Below, one piece after another: positions 9,791 through 18,265 of a stretch of 47,088 bases of DNA (position 1 is its first letter; every line of letters starts with the position of its first letter). The stretch lies in the NCBI GenBank assembly GCA_016779225.1, contig JADHNZ010000026.1, positions 1 through 47,088 on the forward strand, in the 5' to 3' direction. The notes beneath the pieces were generated by a model that saw nothing but the letters and a program-made list of their open reading frames with translations, had not been told where the DNA came from and did no database searches. The position numbers and the translations under genes are program-made. This DNA is from Planctomycetota bacterium (GTDB taxonomy: Bacteria > Planctomycetota > UBA1135 > GCA-002686595).

Positions 9791-9807
9791 GAGCAGCAGC
9801 GCTGCTC
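9791..9807. terminator. Inverted repeat after the DUF1552 gene
   Basis: GAGCAGC / GCTGCTC with an AGC loop, a perfect 7-bp stem. There is no T-tract. It lies 94 nt after the DUF1552 stop and 4 nt before the putative -35 of the next gene, so it may be a terminator or an operator. Confidence 0.35.
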
Positions 9808-9811
9808 ACGC

Positions 9812-9840
9812 CTGACGCCTCGATGCGGGGGCGCTAGGCT
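9812..9840 (+). promoter_or_regulatory. Putative sigma70-like promoter of the Gfo/Idh/MocA gene
   Basis: CTGACG (9812-9817), a 17-nt spacer, then TAGGCT (9835-9840), with 6 nt to ATG 9847. This is the best -35/-10 pair seen in the window and predicts a leaderless mRNA. Confidence 0.55.
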
Positions 9841-9846
9841 CGGGGC

Positions 9847-11322
9847 ATGGCCTCTCCCACCCGTCGTGACCTGGCTCGCGCGGCAGCGTTCGGCGCCGCC
9901 TCTCTGACCTTCCCTGGCCTCGCCACCGCGGGCCGCCGTCGTGACGACGAGGTACGCGTGGCGTGCGTCGGGATCCGCAGCCGGGGCAACGCGCACATTG
10001 GCGGCTTCGCGCGGCTGCCCGGCGTGAAGGTGGTGGCGCTCTGTGATGTGGACGAGAAGGTCCTCGCCGACCGACTCCGCGAGGCCGCCGAGCAGGGCCG
10101 GCCTGCGGACGGCTACACGGACCTGCGCAGGCTGCTCGAGCGCGACGACATCGATGCCGTCAGCTTCGGCACCCCGAACCACCTCCACGCGCTGCACACG
10201 ATCTGGGCCTGCCAGGCGGGCAAGCATGTGTATGTCGAGAAGCCCATCAGCCACAACATCTGGGAGGGTGCCCAGGCCGTGAAGGCCGCGCGCAAGTACG
10301 GCCGCATCGTGCAGTCGGGGACCCAGTCGCGCTCGAGCCATGCCATCCGCGACGGCATCGCCTGGCTGCAGGGCGAGAACCTGGGCAAGATCACCCACGC
10401 TTGGGGCACCTGCTTCAAGCCGCGCAAGTCGATCGGCAAGGTCAACGGACCCCAGGAGATTCCCGCCACCATGCACTGGGATCTCTACTGCGGACCGCGC
10501 GGAGAGATGCCCCTCGAGCGCCGCAGCCTGCACTACGACTGGCACTGGCAGATGGCCACGGGCAACGGCGACCTGGGGAACCAGGGCATCCATCAGGTGG
10601 ACCAGTGCCGCTGGGGCTTGGGCCAGCAGGCCCTCGCGCCGCGCGTGTTCAGCGTGGGGGGACGCTTCGGCTACGACGACGATGGGGACTCGCCCAACAC
10701 CCAGTTCATCTTCCTCGACTACGACCCGGCGCCCATGATCTTCGAGGTGCGCGGCCTGCCCAGGGACAAGGCCGCGGCGGAGCAGGGCAACTGGGGCGCG
10801 GGGATGGACCGCTATGCGGGCTCCTCGATCGGGGCCACGATCCATGCCGAGGGGGGCCATCTGCACATCCCCAACTACACCAGTGCCCGCGCGGTCGACG
10901 CCGAGGGCAAGGTCGTCCAGGAGTGGAGCGGGGCGGACGACCACTACCAGAACTTCGTGGACGCCATCCGCGCCGAGGACGCCTCGCTGCTGAACGGGGA
11001 CATCCAGGAGGGGCACCTCTCGAGCGCCCTCTGCCACATGGGTCTCGACTCGCACAAGCTCGGCCGTGAGGCCGACCCCGAGGCGATCACCGGGGCTCTC
11101 GGCGAGGCGGCCCTGACCGGAGCCGCCCTGTGCGGGGAGGCGTGGGACCGCTTCCAGGCGCACATGGCCGCGCACGAGCTCGACCTCTCGACCACGAAGG
11201 CCACCCTGGGACGCACCCTGCGGCTCGATCCGCGCACCGAGGAGTATCTCGGTGACCTGGAGGCCAATGCCCTGCGGCGTGGGACCTACGCCGCGGGCTT
11301 CGAGGTGCCTTTGGAGGTCTGA
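9847..11322 (+). CDS. Gfo/Idh/MocA family oxidoreductase, exported
   Basis: NAD(P)-dependent sugar or polyol oxidoreductase-like protein of 491 residues. The N-terminus (TRRDLARAAAFGAASLTFPG) is a Tat-type leader. The Rossmann fold follows, with VACVGIRSRGNAHIGG as the nucleotide-binding loop and VVALCDVD as the second strand, then the family motif VEKPISHN, whose lysine is the usual catalytic residue. The C-terminal half carries the planctomycete pattern with a Tat leader and GNGDLGNQGIHQVDQCRWGL. Many exported members may use a bound NAD rather than a diffusing cofactor; that is family knowledge, not seen here. The next gene starts 3 nt after the stop, so the two are probably cotranscribed. 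Confidence 0.9.
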   Translation: MASPTRRDLARAAAFGAASLTFPGLATAGRRRDDEVRVACVGIRSRGNAHIGGFARLPGVKVVALCDVDEKVLADRLREAAEQGRPADGYTDLRRLLERDDIDAVSFGTPNHLHALHTIWACQAGKHVYVEKPISHNIWEGAQAVKAARKYGRIVQSGTQSRSSHAIRDGIAWLQGENLGKITHAWGTCFKPRKSIGKVNGPQEIPATMHWDLYCGPRGEMPLERRSLHYDWHWQMATGNGDLGNQGIHQVDQCRWGLGQQALAPRVFSVGGRFGYDDDGDSPNTQFIFLDYDPAPMIFEVRGLPRDKAAAEQGNWGAGMDRYAGSSIGATIHAEGGHLHIPNYTSARAVDAEGKVVQEWSGADDHYQNFVDAIRAEDASLLNGDIQEGHLSSALCHMGLDSHKLGREADPEAITGALGEAALTGAALCGEAWDRFQAHMAAHELDLSTTKATLGRTLRLDPRTEEYLGDLEANALRRGTYAAGFEVPLEV

Positions 11323-11325
11323 GGC

Positions 11326-12078
11326 GTGGCGGGTCGGGAAGCTGGAGCGATCGCCCTCGCGATCGCCTTCGCGCTTGCCGCGGGGACCTCGTGCGTACAC
11401 CTCGAGCGCACGGGAGGAGACCCGCCGGCCGAGGAGCTGGCCTACTGCTTCGTCGCCATGCCGGTGCTTCGCCTCGAGCAGTGGGAGGTGACCGAGCCTG
11501 GGGCCTGGTCCGTGGTCGAGGACGAGGGCGAGGGCGGCCCGTGGCTGGAGCTCGCTCCAGCCGAGGGAGCCTTCGCCTACCAGCCCCCGCACCGCTCGCC
11601 CCACCGGATTGCTCTGCTGCGCGACCTGATCGTCGGGGAGGGCGAAGAGTCCCGGCCGATGGAGGTGGAGGACTTCGAGCTGTCCTTCGAGGCCATGTCC
11701 ACCGGGAGGCGCTACGGACACCGGGACCTGTGCGTGTTCTTCGGCTGGCAGGCTCCCGACCGCTTCCACTACCTGCACCTCGCGCCGGCCCCGGATCCCA
11801 ACGCCCACAACCTGTTCCTGGTGGACGGCGCGCCGCGCAGGAGCCTGGAGCCGGTGTTCGAGGAGGGCCTGGAGTGGCCGGACGACACCTGGGTCTCGAT
11901 CGTGGTGCGCCGGCGCGGCGACACGGTGACGGTCCACGCGGATGGGCGGCTGGTGCTGTCCTCGGACAAGGCCTCCCTGCGACGCGGGCGCGTGGGCATC
12001 GGCACCTTCGACGACTCTGGCCGCTGGCGGAACCTGCGGCTGCAGGGTGCTCCTCGCGGCTGGGACGGCTGGGACTGA
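11326..12078 (+). CDS. LamG-like (concanavalin-fold) exported protein
   Basis: A 250-residue protein starting at GTG 11326, three bases after the oxidoreductase stop. The hydrophobic N-terminus (AIALAIAFALAAGTSC) looks like a signal peptide with a possible lipoprotein cysteine. The remainder resembles a DUF1080/LamG-type beta-sandwich: ELSFEAMSTGRRYGHRDLC, FGWQAPDRFHYLHLA and VHADGRLVLSSD are placed as in that fold, with a final strand RVGIGTFDDSGRWRNL. It probably binds or cleaves a sugar in the same pathway as the oxidoreductase, but no catalytic residues can be named. Confidence 0.72.
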   Translation: MAGREAGAIALAIAFALAAGTSCVHLERTGGDPPAEELAYCFVAMPVLRLEQWEVTEPGAWSVVEDEGEGGPWLELAPAEGAFAYQPPHRSPHRIALLRDLIVGEGEESRPMEVEDFELSFEAMSTGRRYGHRDLCVFFGWQAPDRFHYLHLAPAPDPNAHNLFLVDGAPRRSLEPVFEEGLEWPDDTWVSIVVRRRGDTVTVHADGRLVLSSDKASLRRGRVGIGTFDDSGRWRNLRLQGAPRGWDGWD

Positions 12079-12312
12079 GCGGCCTCGGGTGGGCTGGCAG
12101 CGGATCGAGGTGCTGCGGCCGGAGCTCCCAGGGCCTCGTGTCCTGCGCGTGCGAGGCGCGAGGCTCGGCCCTGCTCGACGGAATGGAGCGATCTCTCGTC
12201 GATTCCCTGTCCGCTGCGGCCTGCTGGGTGCAGGTGTGGGTGTGACGCGCATGGATCGCTGACTCCAGGTCCTGTCCGTCTCCCGCACGACTCGCCACGA
12301 GAGAGGAGAGTC

Positions 12313-12344
12313 GGAGCCGGTGCACCTTCGGGTGTGCCGGCTCC
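12313..12344 (+). terminator. 14-bp hairpin with C(UUCG)G tetraloop
   Basis: The left arm 12313-12326 pairs with the right arm 12331-12344 (12 Watson-Crick pairs plus two G-T) around a TTCG loop closed by C-G, one of the most stable RNA hairpin caps known. There is no T-run, so if it is a terminator it is not a classical one. It lies 235 nt after the previous stop and ends 21 nt before the TACGAT hexamer, so an operator or mRNA-stability role is also possible. Confidence 0.55.
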
Positions 12345-12365
12345 CCTTCCCTCGGGCGGTCCCCG

Positions 12366-12371
12366 TACGAT
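12366..12371 (+). promoter_or_regulatory. TAnnnT -10-like hexamer for WbsX-like gene
   Basis: TACGAT with 7 nt to ATG 12379; predicts a leaderless transcript. Confidence 0.5.
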
Positions 12372-12378
12372 CCCAGCG

Positions 12379-13458
12379 ATGCGTACGGCGGCCTATGTCT
12401 TCACCGGGTGGCACCCGATTGCCGAGCGCGAGCCGGCGCACGGTCCGGCGTGGACGGAGTGGGAGCTCGTCGAGGAGTGCCGACCGCGCTTCGAGGGCCA
12501 CTCTCAGCCCCGGGTGCCCCTGCTCGGCCGCTACGACGACCGGGATCCGGTGGCCATGGGGCAGCGCATCGGCCTTGCAGCGGCCCACGGGGTGGACGCG
12601 CTGGTGGTGGGCTTCTTCTGGTGCCGCGGCAAGCGCGTGTTCGAGGAGGGGCTGACCCAGGGCGTGCTGGGCTCACCCGAGGGGCAGGCCCTGGAGGTGG
12701 GCCTGATGTGGGCCAACCGCCTGCCTCGCCATGTGCTGCCCGTGCGCCGCGCGGACCTCCCCGTGATCGCGGGCGAGCGCCTCGTGCACTCCGATGAGGA
12801 GGACTTCGTGGCGCTCGTGGACCACCTCTCCCGCGCGCACTTCGACCGCCCGAACTACCTGCGCGTGTCGGGGCGCCTCTACCTCTCGATCTTCGATCCA
12901 ACGCACTTCGTGCGCGAGCTGGGGGCCGAGGGAGCGCGGCGCGCCATCGCGGCGGCGCGCCGCCTGCTGGCCGAGCGTGGCCAGCCGGATCTGCACCTCG
13001 TGGCGATCGACCCGGCACCCGAGCTGCAGCCCGTAGCGCGGGAGCTCGGGTTCGACGCCGTGACCCACTATGTCCTCCTGCCCGAGTGGAAGGGGCCGTC
13101 GCTGCAGGACTACCGCGCCTGTGCGACGGCGCGAGCAGGGCAGTGGTCGGGCCTCCTGGACGCGACGGGCCTGCCCTATGCGCCCTCCGTGGCACCCGGC
13201 TGGGACGCCTCACCTCGCGCGGCGGACTTCGGTCCCGAGCGCCCGGGTAAGTACCCCTGGTCGCCGGTCGTGACGGGAGAGCACCCCGAGCACTTCGCGG
13301 ACGCGGTCGCGCAGGCTCGCGCCTTCGTCGCTGCCAGCCAGGTCGAGGACCCGCTCCTGATGGTGGCCTCCCTCAACGAGTGGAGCGAGGGACACTACCT
13401 CGAGCCCGACGAGCGCTTCGGCTACGGCTGGCTCGAGGCCCTTCGCGGAGCGCTCTAG
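12379..13458 (+). CDS. WbsX/GH99-like glycan-processing protein
   Basis: A 359-residue protein of the Glyco_tran_WbsX / glycoside hydrolase family 99-like fold, with no signal peptide, so probably cytoplasmic. The N-terminal Y.F.GWHP motif and the C-terminal SLNEWSEGHYLEPDERFGYG are the family's signature ends. The middle shows MWANRLPR and YLRVSGRLYLSIFDP, also typical. Members sit in polysaccharide loci or stand alone; whether they transfer or hydrolyse sugars is unsettled. ATG 12379 is preferred over an upstream in-frame start because of the TACGAT hexamer seven bases before it. Confidence 0.85.
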   Translation: MRTAAYVFTGWHPIAEREPAHGPAWTEWELVEECRPRFEGHSQPRVPLLGRYDDRDPVAMGQRIGLAAAHGVDALVVGFFWCRGKRVFEEGLTQGVLGSPEGQALEVGLMWANRLPRHVLPVRRADLPVIAGERLVHSDEEDFVALVDHLSRAHFDRPNYLRVSGRLYLSIFDPTHFVRELGAEGARRAIAAARRLLAERGQPDLHLVAIDPAPELQPVARELGFDAVTHYVLLPEWKGPSLQDYRACATARAGQWSGLLDATGLPYAPSVAPGWDASPRAADFGPERPGKYPWSPVVTGEHPEHFADAVAQARAFVAASQVEDPLLMVASLNEWSEGHYLEPDERFGYGWLEALRGAL

Positions 13459-13466
13459 GGAGCCGT

Positions 13467-13491
13467 GCGCGGCGCGCCACTAGCGCCGCGC
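13467..13491. terminator. Convergent bidirectional terminator-like hairpin
   Basis: A perfect 9-bp GC stem (GCGCGGCGC / GCGCCGCGC) with a 7-nt loop, in the 21-bp gap between two convergent genes. It covers the stop of the minus-strand gene. No T-tract. Confidence 0.5.
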
Positions 13492-14376
13492 CGCCTGGGC
13501 CTCTCGCAGGCCCGACCACGCGCGCACGGCCGACGCAAGCGGCGGCTGCAGCAGCCGACCCATCAGGTCTGCGACGCCCTCGGCATCGCGGGAGCTCATG
13601 GCCCACCAGACCGCCAGCGTGCTGGGCTCCACGGGTGCCTGCTCGAGGTCCCACGTCCCCGGCGCCGTTCGCTGGGGCTCGAGGCGCTCGAGGTCCCGCA
13701 GGACCGCGATCCGCAGGGCGTCCTGGAGGAACTCGAGGTCGTCCATCTCGACCTGCCCCTGGCCCAGAGGAACGGTCAGCGCTCCGCCCTCGAGGGTGAG
13801 AGAGTCCACGAGGGCGACCGCGTCGCGGCAGAGGGCGCGGAAGAGCAGGTCGTCGTCGAGCGGGCTCCCAGGGGGGAGCACTGCATCCAGCGCCGTTGCG
13901 AGCGCCGGCTGGTCGGCGGCCAGCTCGTGCGCAGTGCTCAGCAGGGCGACGCTGCTCATCACGACCACGAGGGTGCCGTGCTCCAGCCCGCGGCGCGCGT
14001 GGCTGAGGAGCCCAGCCGCAGGCTCGGGCTCGAGGCGCCCGCTCTCGAGAGCCGCGCTCGCCAGCCCGTGGTACCGGGTGATGCGGACATCCAGCCCAAG
14101 CGCGAGGTCCGGCTGCGCCTGCAGCAGCTCCGCCAGGGCCAGCCCCTGGTCCGCCTCATCCCCACCGGCGCTGACCTCCAGCAGCTCCGCCAGGGCAGGG
14201 GCGGTGGAGCGGTCGAGGGGCCCGCCGGCGGCCATCACGGCCTCCCAGCGGCGCTCGAGGTCCGCGCGCTCGGCCTCGTCCAAGCCCGAGGTGGCGCGGC
14301 GGATCACCAGGACCACCAGCGTGCCCAGACCGAGGAGGGTGGCCGCCGCGAGGAGCAGTCCGAGTGCGCGCTTCAT
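13480..14376 (-). CDS. Membrane-anchored protein of unknown function
   Basis: A 298-residue protein with an N-terminal membrane segment (LLLAAATLLGLGTLVVLVI, about residues 7-25) and a soluble, leucine- and alanine-rich helical remainder. I do not recognise the family. It is the last gene of the DUF6807 - sulfatase operon, 36 bp after the sulfatase stop, and has no TAnnnT element of its own. The start at ATG 14376 directly precedes the membrane segment. The helical content could form a scaffold or a HEAT/TPR-like array; this is a guess from composition only. Confidence 0.7.
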   Translation of the reverse strand: MKRALGLLLAAATLLGLGTLVVLVIRRATSGLDEAERADLERRWEAVMAAGGPLDRSTAPALAELLEVSAGGDEADQGLALAELLQAQPDLALGLDVRITRYHGLASAALESGRLEPEPAAGLLSHARRGLEHGTLVVVMSSVALLSTAHELAADQPALATALDAVLPPGSPLDDDLLFRALCRDAVALVDSLTLEGGALTVPLGQGQVEMDDLEFLQDALRIAVLRDLERLEPQRTAPGTWDLEQAPVEPSTLAVWWAMSSRDAEGVADLMGRLLQPPLASAVRAWSGLREAQAARR

Positions 14377-14412
14377 GGCTCGAGGGGGCAGGGCCCACCT
14401 CTCCCTTCGGCC

Positions 14413-16383
14413 TCACTCGTCCTGCTCTCCACCCGAATACCCGATGGCTTCCATCGCGGCGCGGGTGCCGGCCCCTGCGCGCAGGCCCTGGCCCGCGGCC
14501 TGCGGGCGCTGGCTCGCGCGCAGGCGCTCGAGCTCCGCCCGCAGGGCCTCGGCGCGCTCGGGCGCAGCCCCCGCGAGGTCGACGTGCGCGCCCGGGTCGG
14601 CCTCGAGGTCGAACAGCCGCACCCGCGGGGCGTCGGGCCCGCCCCAGGGACCGCCCCCCTCGGGCGCCCAGTGCAGGAGCCAGCGCTCCTTGCGCAGCCC
14701 AAGGAGCGGCACATCCTTCTTCCCACGCCAGAAGCCGTTCAGGGTCTGCAGGAACACCGGGGCCTCTGCGAGGGAGGCCGGCTCGACGAGCAGGCCGTCC
14801 GCAGCCGTTCCCAGCGGGCTGGCGCTGCCGAGCACCGTCAGGGTATGCGCCACCCGACGCGTGGATACGAGCGTTCGCACGCGGCCGGGCTCGATGCCCG
14901 GGCCCGCCACGATCAGGGGCACCCGCAGCAGCTCGGGCCAGAGCTCGTGGCCGTGCGCGAGGTTCTTGTGCTCCAGGAGCTCCTCGCCGTGGTCGGCGGT
15001 GAAGACGATGACCGTGTCCTCGTCGAGCCCCCACGCGGTCAGCTGCTCCAGGAACACGCCCAGCCAGTGGTCGCCCGTGTGCACGCACGCGTCGTAGGCA
15101 TCCGAGAACCAGCGCGCCATGGGCTCCGGCACCATGGCGCGCGTGGCGGGCAGTCCCTCCTCGCCCTCCTCGCCGCGCAGCTGCAGGCCGAAGGCGCGCT
15201 CCTGCATGGACATGGGCGGGTAGAGGGGCCGCGCGCTGCCGGTGAACTGGCTCAGGTCCTCCGGCCGCGTGTCGTGGGGGAGGTGGGGGTCCTGCAGATG
15301 CAGGTACAGGAAGAAGCGGTGCTGGCGATGGGCCTCCAGCCAGGCGAGCGCCTCGGGCACGACTCGGTCGCCCTTGACCGAGGTGCGCGCCGCGCGGAAG
15401 TGCTCGAAGCCCTGGTGGAAGTTGTGGTCCTCCGTGACCAGGGGGTTCCCGGAGAAGGCCGCGGTGGTGAGGCCGGCGTCCTGCAGCGCCTCCGCCACCG
15501 TTGTCAGCGCGTGCGGCAGGAAGCCGGTGCGCTGGTCCACGACCCCGTGCTCGCCGGGCTCGAGCCCGGTGAGGAGGCTCGCGGTGGAGGGCCAGGTCCA
15601 GCTCGACGGCGACCAGGCCTGCTCGTACACCAACCCGCGCGCGGCCAGCCGCTCGAGGTTTGGGGTGGTGGGGCGCTCGTAGCCATAGGGCGTCGTGCGG
15701 TCCGCGCGCTGGGTGTCCATCACCACCAGCACCAGGTTCGGGCGCTCAGCGGAGGCCCGCGTGCGCGCGACCTGCCGCGCGGTCTCGAGGCGGAGCTCAC
15801 CGAAGCCCATGCGGACCTCGCCCAGGGCCTCTGCCCCGTCGAGCACCCGGGCCTCCACGCGCACGCGGTCCCCGGGGCCCGCGGGGAGGCCGTCCCCGTC
15901 GAGCGCGGCCCACTCGCTCATGGGGATGGTGCGGTCGTGCACCTGGCTCGGGCCGCGGGCGGACAGGGCGTGGGTGCCGGAGACCGTGCGGGCGTCCGGC
16001 GAACCGGGCGCGCCGACGGTCACGCTCCAGGCGATCCGCGCCTCCGCGAGCCCGGCGCGTGCGAGCGCGCGGGTCGCCTGGAAGTGCACGCCAAAGGAGC
16101 CGACGAGGCGTCCTTCAGGGGTCCCCGCAGGCAGCTCCACCTCCCAGCGCGCGCCGTCGCCCACCAGCAGGGCGCGCTGGTCGGCGCTGTTCTCTCCCTG
16201 GCTGAGGGACGGCGTGATCACGCCGATCTCCGCCCGGTCCGCGGAGAGTGAGCGCCAGCCGTCGAGCTCGAGCAGGTCCACGGCCGGCCTGCGCACGGTC
16301 ATGACCTCCTGCGAGTCCTCGTGCCCCTGGCCACAGGCGGCGAAGAGGCCCAGCAGGAGGGCAGTGGTCGCGGCGCGGCTCAT
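14413..16383 (-). CDS. Sulfatase-fold hydrolase, putative lipoprotein, without the CxPxR site
   Basis: A 656-residue member of the alkaline phosphatase/sulfatase superfamily. The signal peptide ends in GLFAACG, a lipoprotein-like site. About 200 residues of unclassified beta-rich sequence precede the sulfatase domain, which begins at RPNLVLVVMDTQRADRTTPY. Metal-site motifs are visible: VVMDTQRAD early and TADHGEELLEH late. The usual formylglycine motif C/S-x-P-x-R is replaced by SWTWPSTASLLTGLEPGEHG, so the nucleophile is probably threonine, as in phosphoglycerol-transferase-like members, not formylglycine. It ends near EAIGYSGG, a frequent tail motif. The start overlaps the DUF6807 stop by four bases (ATGA, 16380-16383). 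Confidence 0.85.
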   Translation of the reverse strand: MSRAATTALLLGLFAACGQGHEDSQEVMTVRRPAVDLLELDGWRSLSADRAEIGVITPSLSQGENSADQRALLVGDGARWEVELPAGTPEGRLVGSFGVHFQATRALARAGLAEARIAWSVTVGAPGSPDARTVSGTHALSARGPSQVHDRTIPMSEWAALDGDGLPAGPGDRVRVEARVLDGAEALGEVRMGFGELRLETARQVARTRASAERPNLVLVVMDTQRADRTTPYGYERPTTPNLERLAARGLVYEQAWSPSSWTWPSTASLLTGLEPGEHGVVDQRTGFLPHALTTVAEALQDAGLTTAAFSGNPLVTEDHNFHQGFEHFRAARTSVKGDRVVPEALAWLEAHRQHRFFLYLHLQDPHLPHDTRPEDLSQFTGSARPLYPPMSMQERAFGLQLRGEEGEEGLPATRAMVPEPMARWFSDAYDACVHTGDHWLGVFLEQLTAWGLDEDTVIVFTADHGEELLEHKNLAHGHELWPELLRVPLIVAGPGIEPGRVRTLVSTRRVAHTLTVLGSASPLGTAADGLLVEPASLAEAPVFLQTLNGFWRGKKDVPLLGLRKERWLLHWAPEGGGPWGGPDAPRVRLFDLEADPGAHVDLAGAAPERAEALRAELERLRASQRPQAAGQGLRAGAGTRAAMEAIGYSGGEQDE

Positions 16384-17411
16384 CGCTCCTGGCGCGCCCT
16401 CGCCGCGCCGAAGCGCGCGGCCGCGGCGTTCAGAGCCTCGTCCGTGAGGGCTCCGCTGGACGCAGGGACCGCACGGAAGGCGAAGCGATGGCGGAAGACC
16501 AGCGGCTCGGTGACCGACGCGGGAAGGGCGCCCTCACCGCTCGGGCTGCCCGTGAAGTGGTGCAGGCCGAACGGGTTGGCTGCGACCAGGCCATAGGTGC
16601 GCGCGTGCCAGCGGGTGGGGAAGCGCGGGTTCTTCGGGTGGTCGAAGAGGGCCACGGAGAGGTGCTGGCCGTCGATGACCCCGGTGCAGTGGACCCAGCT
16701 CGCCGGCTGGCCCCAGGCGGCCTTGCCCTCGCGCTCCTCGCTCGTGCGCAGGCTTCCCACGGCGTGGGGGCCCTCCACGCGCAGCTCGGGGCGCAGGCGA
16801 ACGGCGAAGGTGCCCTCCTTCGTGTCTCCAAAGGCCACGCCCTCATCAGCGGCCAGAAAGCGGCAGGTCTGCTCCAGCCAGCGCTCCTCGGCCGAGCCGC
16901 CGAAGGAGAGAGACCGCTCCTCGCGGAGCACGGTCCGCTCCCCCGGACCGATCCAGGCAAGGGACAGGGTCAGGGTCGCGCCGTGGATCTGGGGCTCGTC
17001 CATCAGCCGGACGGAGCAGGCGGGGTCGTGCCAGAAGTCGAGCCCCGCCACCTCGCCGTGCGCGACCCACAGGGACTGGTGGTGGGGGTGGTCGCGGGCG
17101 TCCAGGGGACCCGGCTCCATCGGGAAGCCGCGGGTCATGGCCACGCCGCCCGGGGCGAGCACCGGGTGCAGGTAGGGGATGCGGCCGTCGGTGTGCACGC
17201 GCGTGAAGAGCTCGCCCTCGATGTGGACCTCGACGGTCCCGTCCTCGAGCGCGGAGAGCTCGACTCCTGCGGACGGCTGGGCCGTCGCGTACACGGCCTC
17301 GCCCGCGCTGGGCGGGGCCGCGAGGTGCCCCTGCCCGGCGCAGGCGGCGCCGAGCAGGCTGCCGAGACCCAGAACCCGGACGCAGCGCCCGCTCCAGCCG
17401 TGGAATCGCAT
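16380..17411 (-). CDS. DUF6807 ('PmoA-like') family protein
   Basis: A 343-residue exported protein. The N-terminus is hydrophobic and ends in GSLLGAACAGQ, a probable lipoprotein signal. Family signatures are clear: ARDHPHHQSLWVAHGEV, LDFWHDP, FDHPKNPRFPTRWHARTYG and LVAANPFGLHHFTG. Relatives are often labelled methane oxygenase PmoA, a misleading name; in planctomycetes the family is widespread and its substrate unknown. It is the first gene of a three-gene operon with the sulfatase-fold lipoprotein and the membrane protein, and its start lies 23 bp from the divergent cupin gene. Confidence 0.85.
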   Translation of the reverse strand: MRFHGWSGRCVRVLGLGSLLGAACAGQGHLAAPPSAGEAVYATAQPSAGVELSALEDGTVEVHIEGELFTRVHTDGRIPYLHPVLAPGGVAMTRGFPMEPGPLDARDHPHHQSLWVAHGEVAGLDFWHDPACSVRLMDEPQIHGATLTLSLAWIGPGERTVLREERSLSFGGSAEERWLEQTCRFLAADEGVAFGDTKEGTFAVRLRPELRVEGPHAVGSLRTSEEREGKAAWGQPASWVHCTGVIDGQHLSVALFDHPKNPRFPTRWHARTYGLVAANPFGLHHFTGSPSGEGALPASVTEPLVFRHRFAFRAVPASSGALTDEALNAAAARFGAARARQER

Positions 17412-17417
17412 GACCGC

Positions 17418-17427
17418 AGGGTATCCT
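17418..17427. promoter_or_regulatory. Shared, near-symmetrical bidirectional -10 element
   Basis: AGGGTATCCT contains TATCCT on the plus strand (17422-17427, 7 nt before ATG 17435) and TACCCT on the minus strand (17423-17418, 6 nt before ATG 17411). The two hexamers overlap by their TA step. With only 23 bp between the start codons, both divergent transcripts would begin at or very near the start codons. Confidence 0.6.
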
Positions 17428-17434
17428 CCGCCCG

Positions 17435-18265
17435 ATGCTGCGCGCGCGACCCGAACTCGGAGCCCGGGGCCTCGATCCCCTGCGGCAGGCCCTGGCCCGG
17501 CACGCGCCGGGCTATGGCCTCGAGTGGTGGGTGGACGGCTACCAGGCCAGTCGCGCGGCCACGGTGCTGTTCGTGCAGGAGCAGGACGGCTTCGGAGGGG
17601 TTGGCGAGCGCACCAGCCCCCTGACCCGCGGCGATGTGGTGGTGCTGCAGCCGGGCGAGGCCCTCGACGCGCCGCTCCAGGCCGGGCTCGCGATCCGGCT
17701 CCCCGTCGATGCGGACTGCACGGGCCTGCCGACCTTCCTACGCCCCGACCACGACCCGTGCTTCACCGATCGCCCGGGCGGATGCGCCGAGGAGGAGCGT
17801 GCCTACCGGCGCATCCTGCTGACCTGGTCCGACGCGGTCGGCCCGTTCGTGCTGCGCGCCCTCAACTGCCACCGCGTGCGCATGGAGGACTCCCTCAGCC
17901 ACTACCACCGGCCCGCGGGCGGCTTCGACGAGCTGTACCTCGTGCAGGAGGTGCGCAAGGGGGCCTGCATCTGGTGGGGACCGGCCGAGCCGATCGTCGC
18001 CGAGCGCGCCGCGACGGCTGCGGAGGCGCGCGCCCTGCTGCGCCGCGAGGAGGTCGCCGTCGGGGACCTCCTGCATGTCCCGCGCGGCACCGTGCACCGC
18101 GCGGTGGGTGGGGTCCTGGCCCAGGTGATCACGGTGCCGGGCTTCGTGCCGGGGGCCGAGCTCGGGGTCGATCACCACCTGCGTCGCCTGGCCGAGCGCT
18201 TCGAGCTCGGTCCCGACGAGCTTCCCTTCCGCGCGGCCTCCAGCGAGCGGGAGATCGTGCGGTGA
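17435..18265 (+). CDS. Cupin-domain protein
   Basis: A 276-residue cytoplasmic protein with a cupin barrel in its C-terminal half: HYHRPAGGFDE (His156, His158, Glu166) is the first cupin motif and GDLLHVPRGTVHRAVGG the second, giving a likely 3-His/1-Glu metal site. The N-terminal half may be a second, degenerate cupin. Family relatives include isomerases and dioxygenases acting on small molecules, so no reaction can be assigned. It shares a 4-bp overlap (GTGA) with the metallophosphatase, which suggests the two act on the same compound or are coregulated. Confidence 0.75.
   Translation: MLRARPELGARGLDPLRQALARHAPGYGLEWWVDGYQASRAATVLFVQEQDGFGGVGERTSPLTRGDVVVLQPGEALDAPLQAGLAIRLPVDADCTGLPTFLRPDHDPCFTDRPGGCAEEERAYRRILLTWSDAVGPFVLRALNCHRVRMEDSLSHYHRPAGGFDELYLVQEVRKGACIWWGPAEPIVAERAATAAEARALLRREEVAVGDLLHVPRGTVHRAVGGVLAQVITVPGFVPGAELGVDHHLRRLAERFELGPDELPFRAASSEREIVR

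Larger units (their letters stand above)
12079..12378. other. Intergenic region before the WbsX-like gene
   Basis: No coding potential recognised. The last third holds a strong UUCG-capped hairpin (12313-12344) and the TACGAT hexamer of the next gene; nothing else is apparent. Confidence 0.6.
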
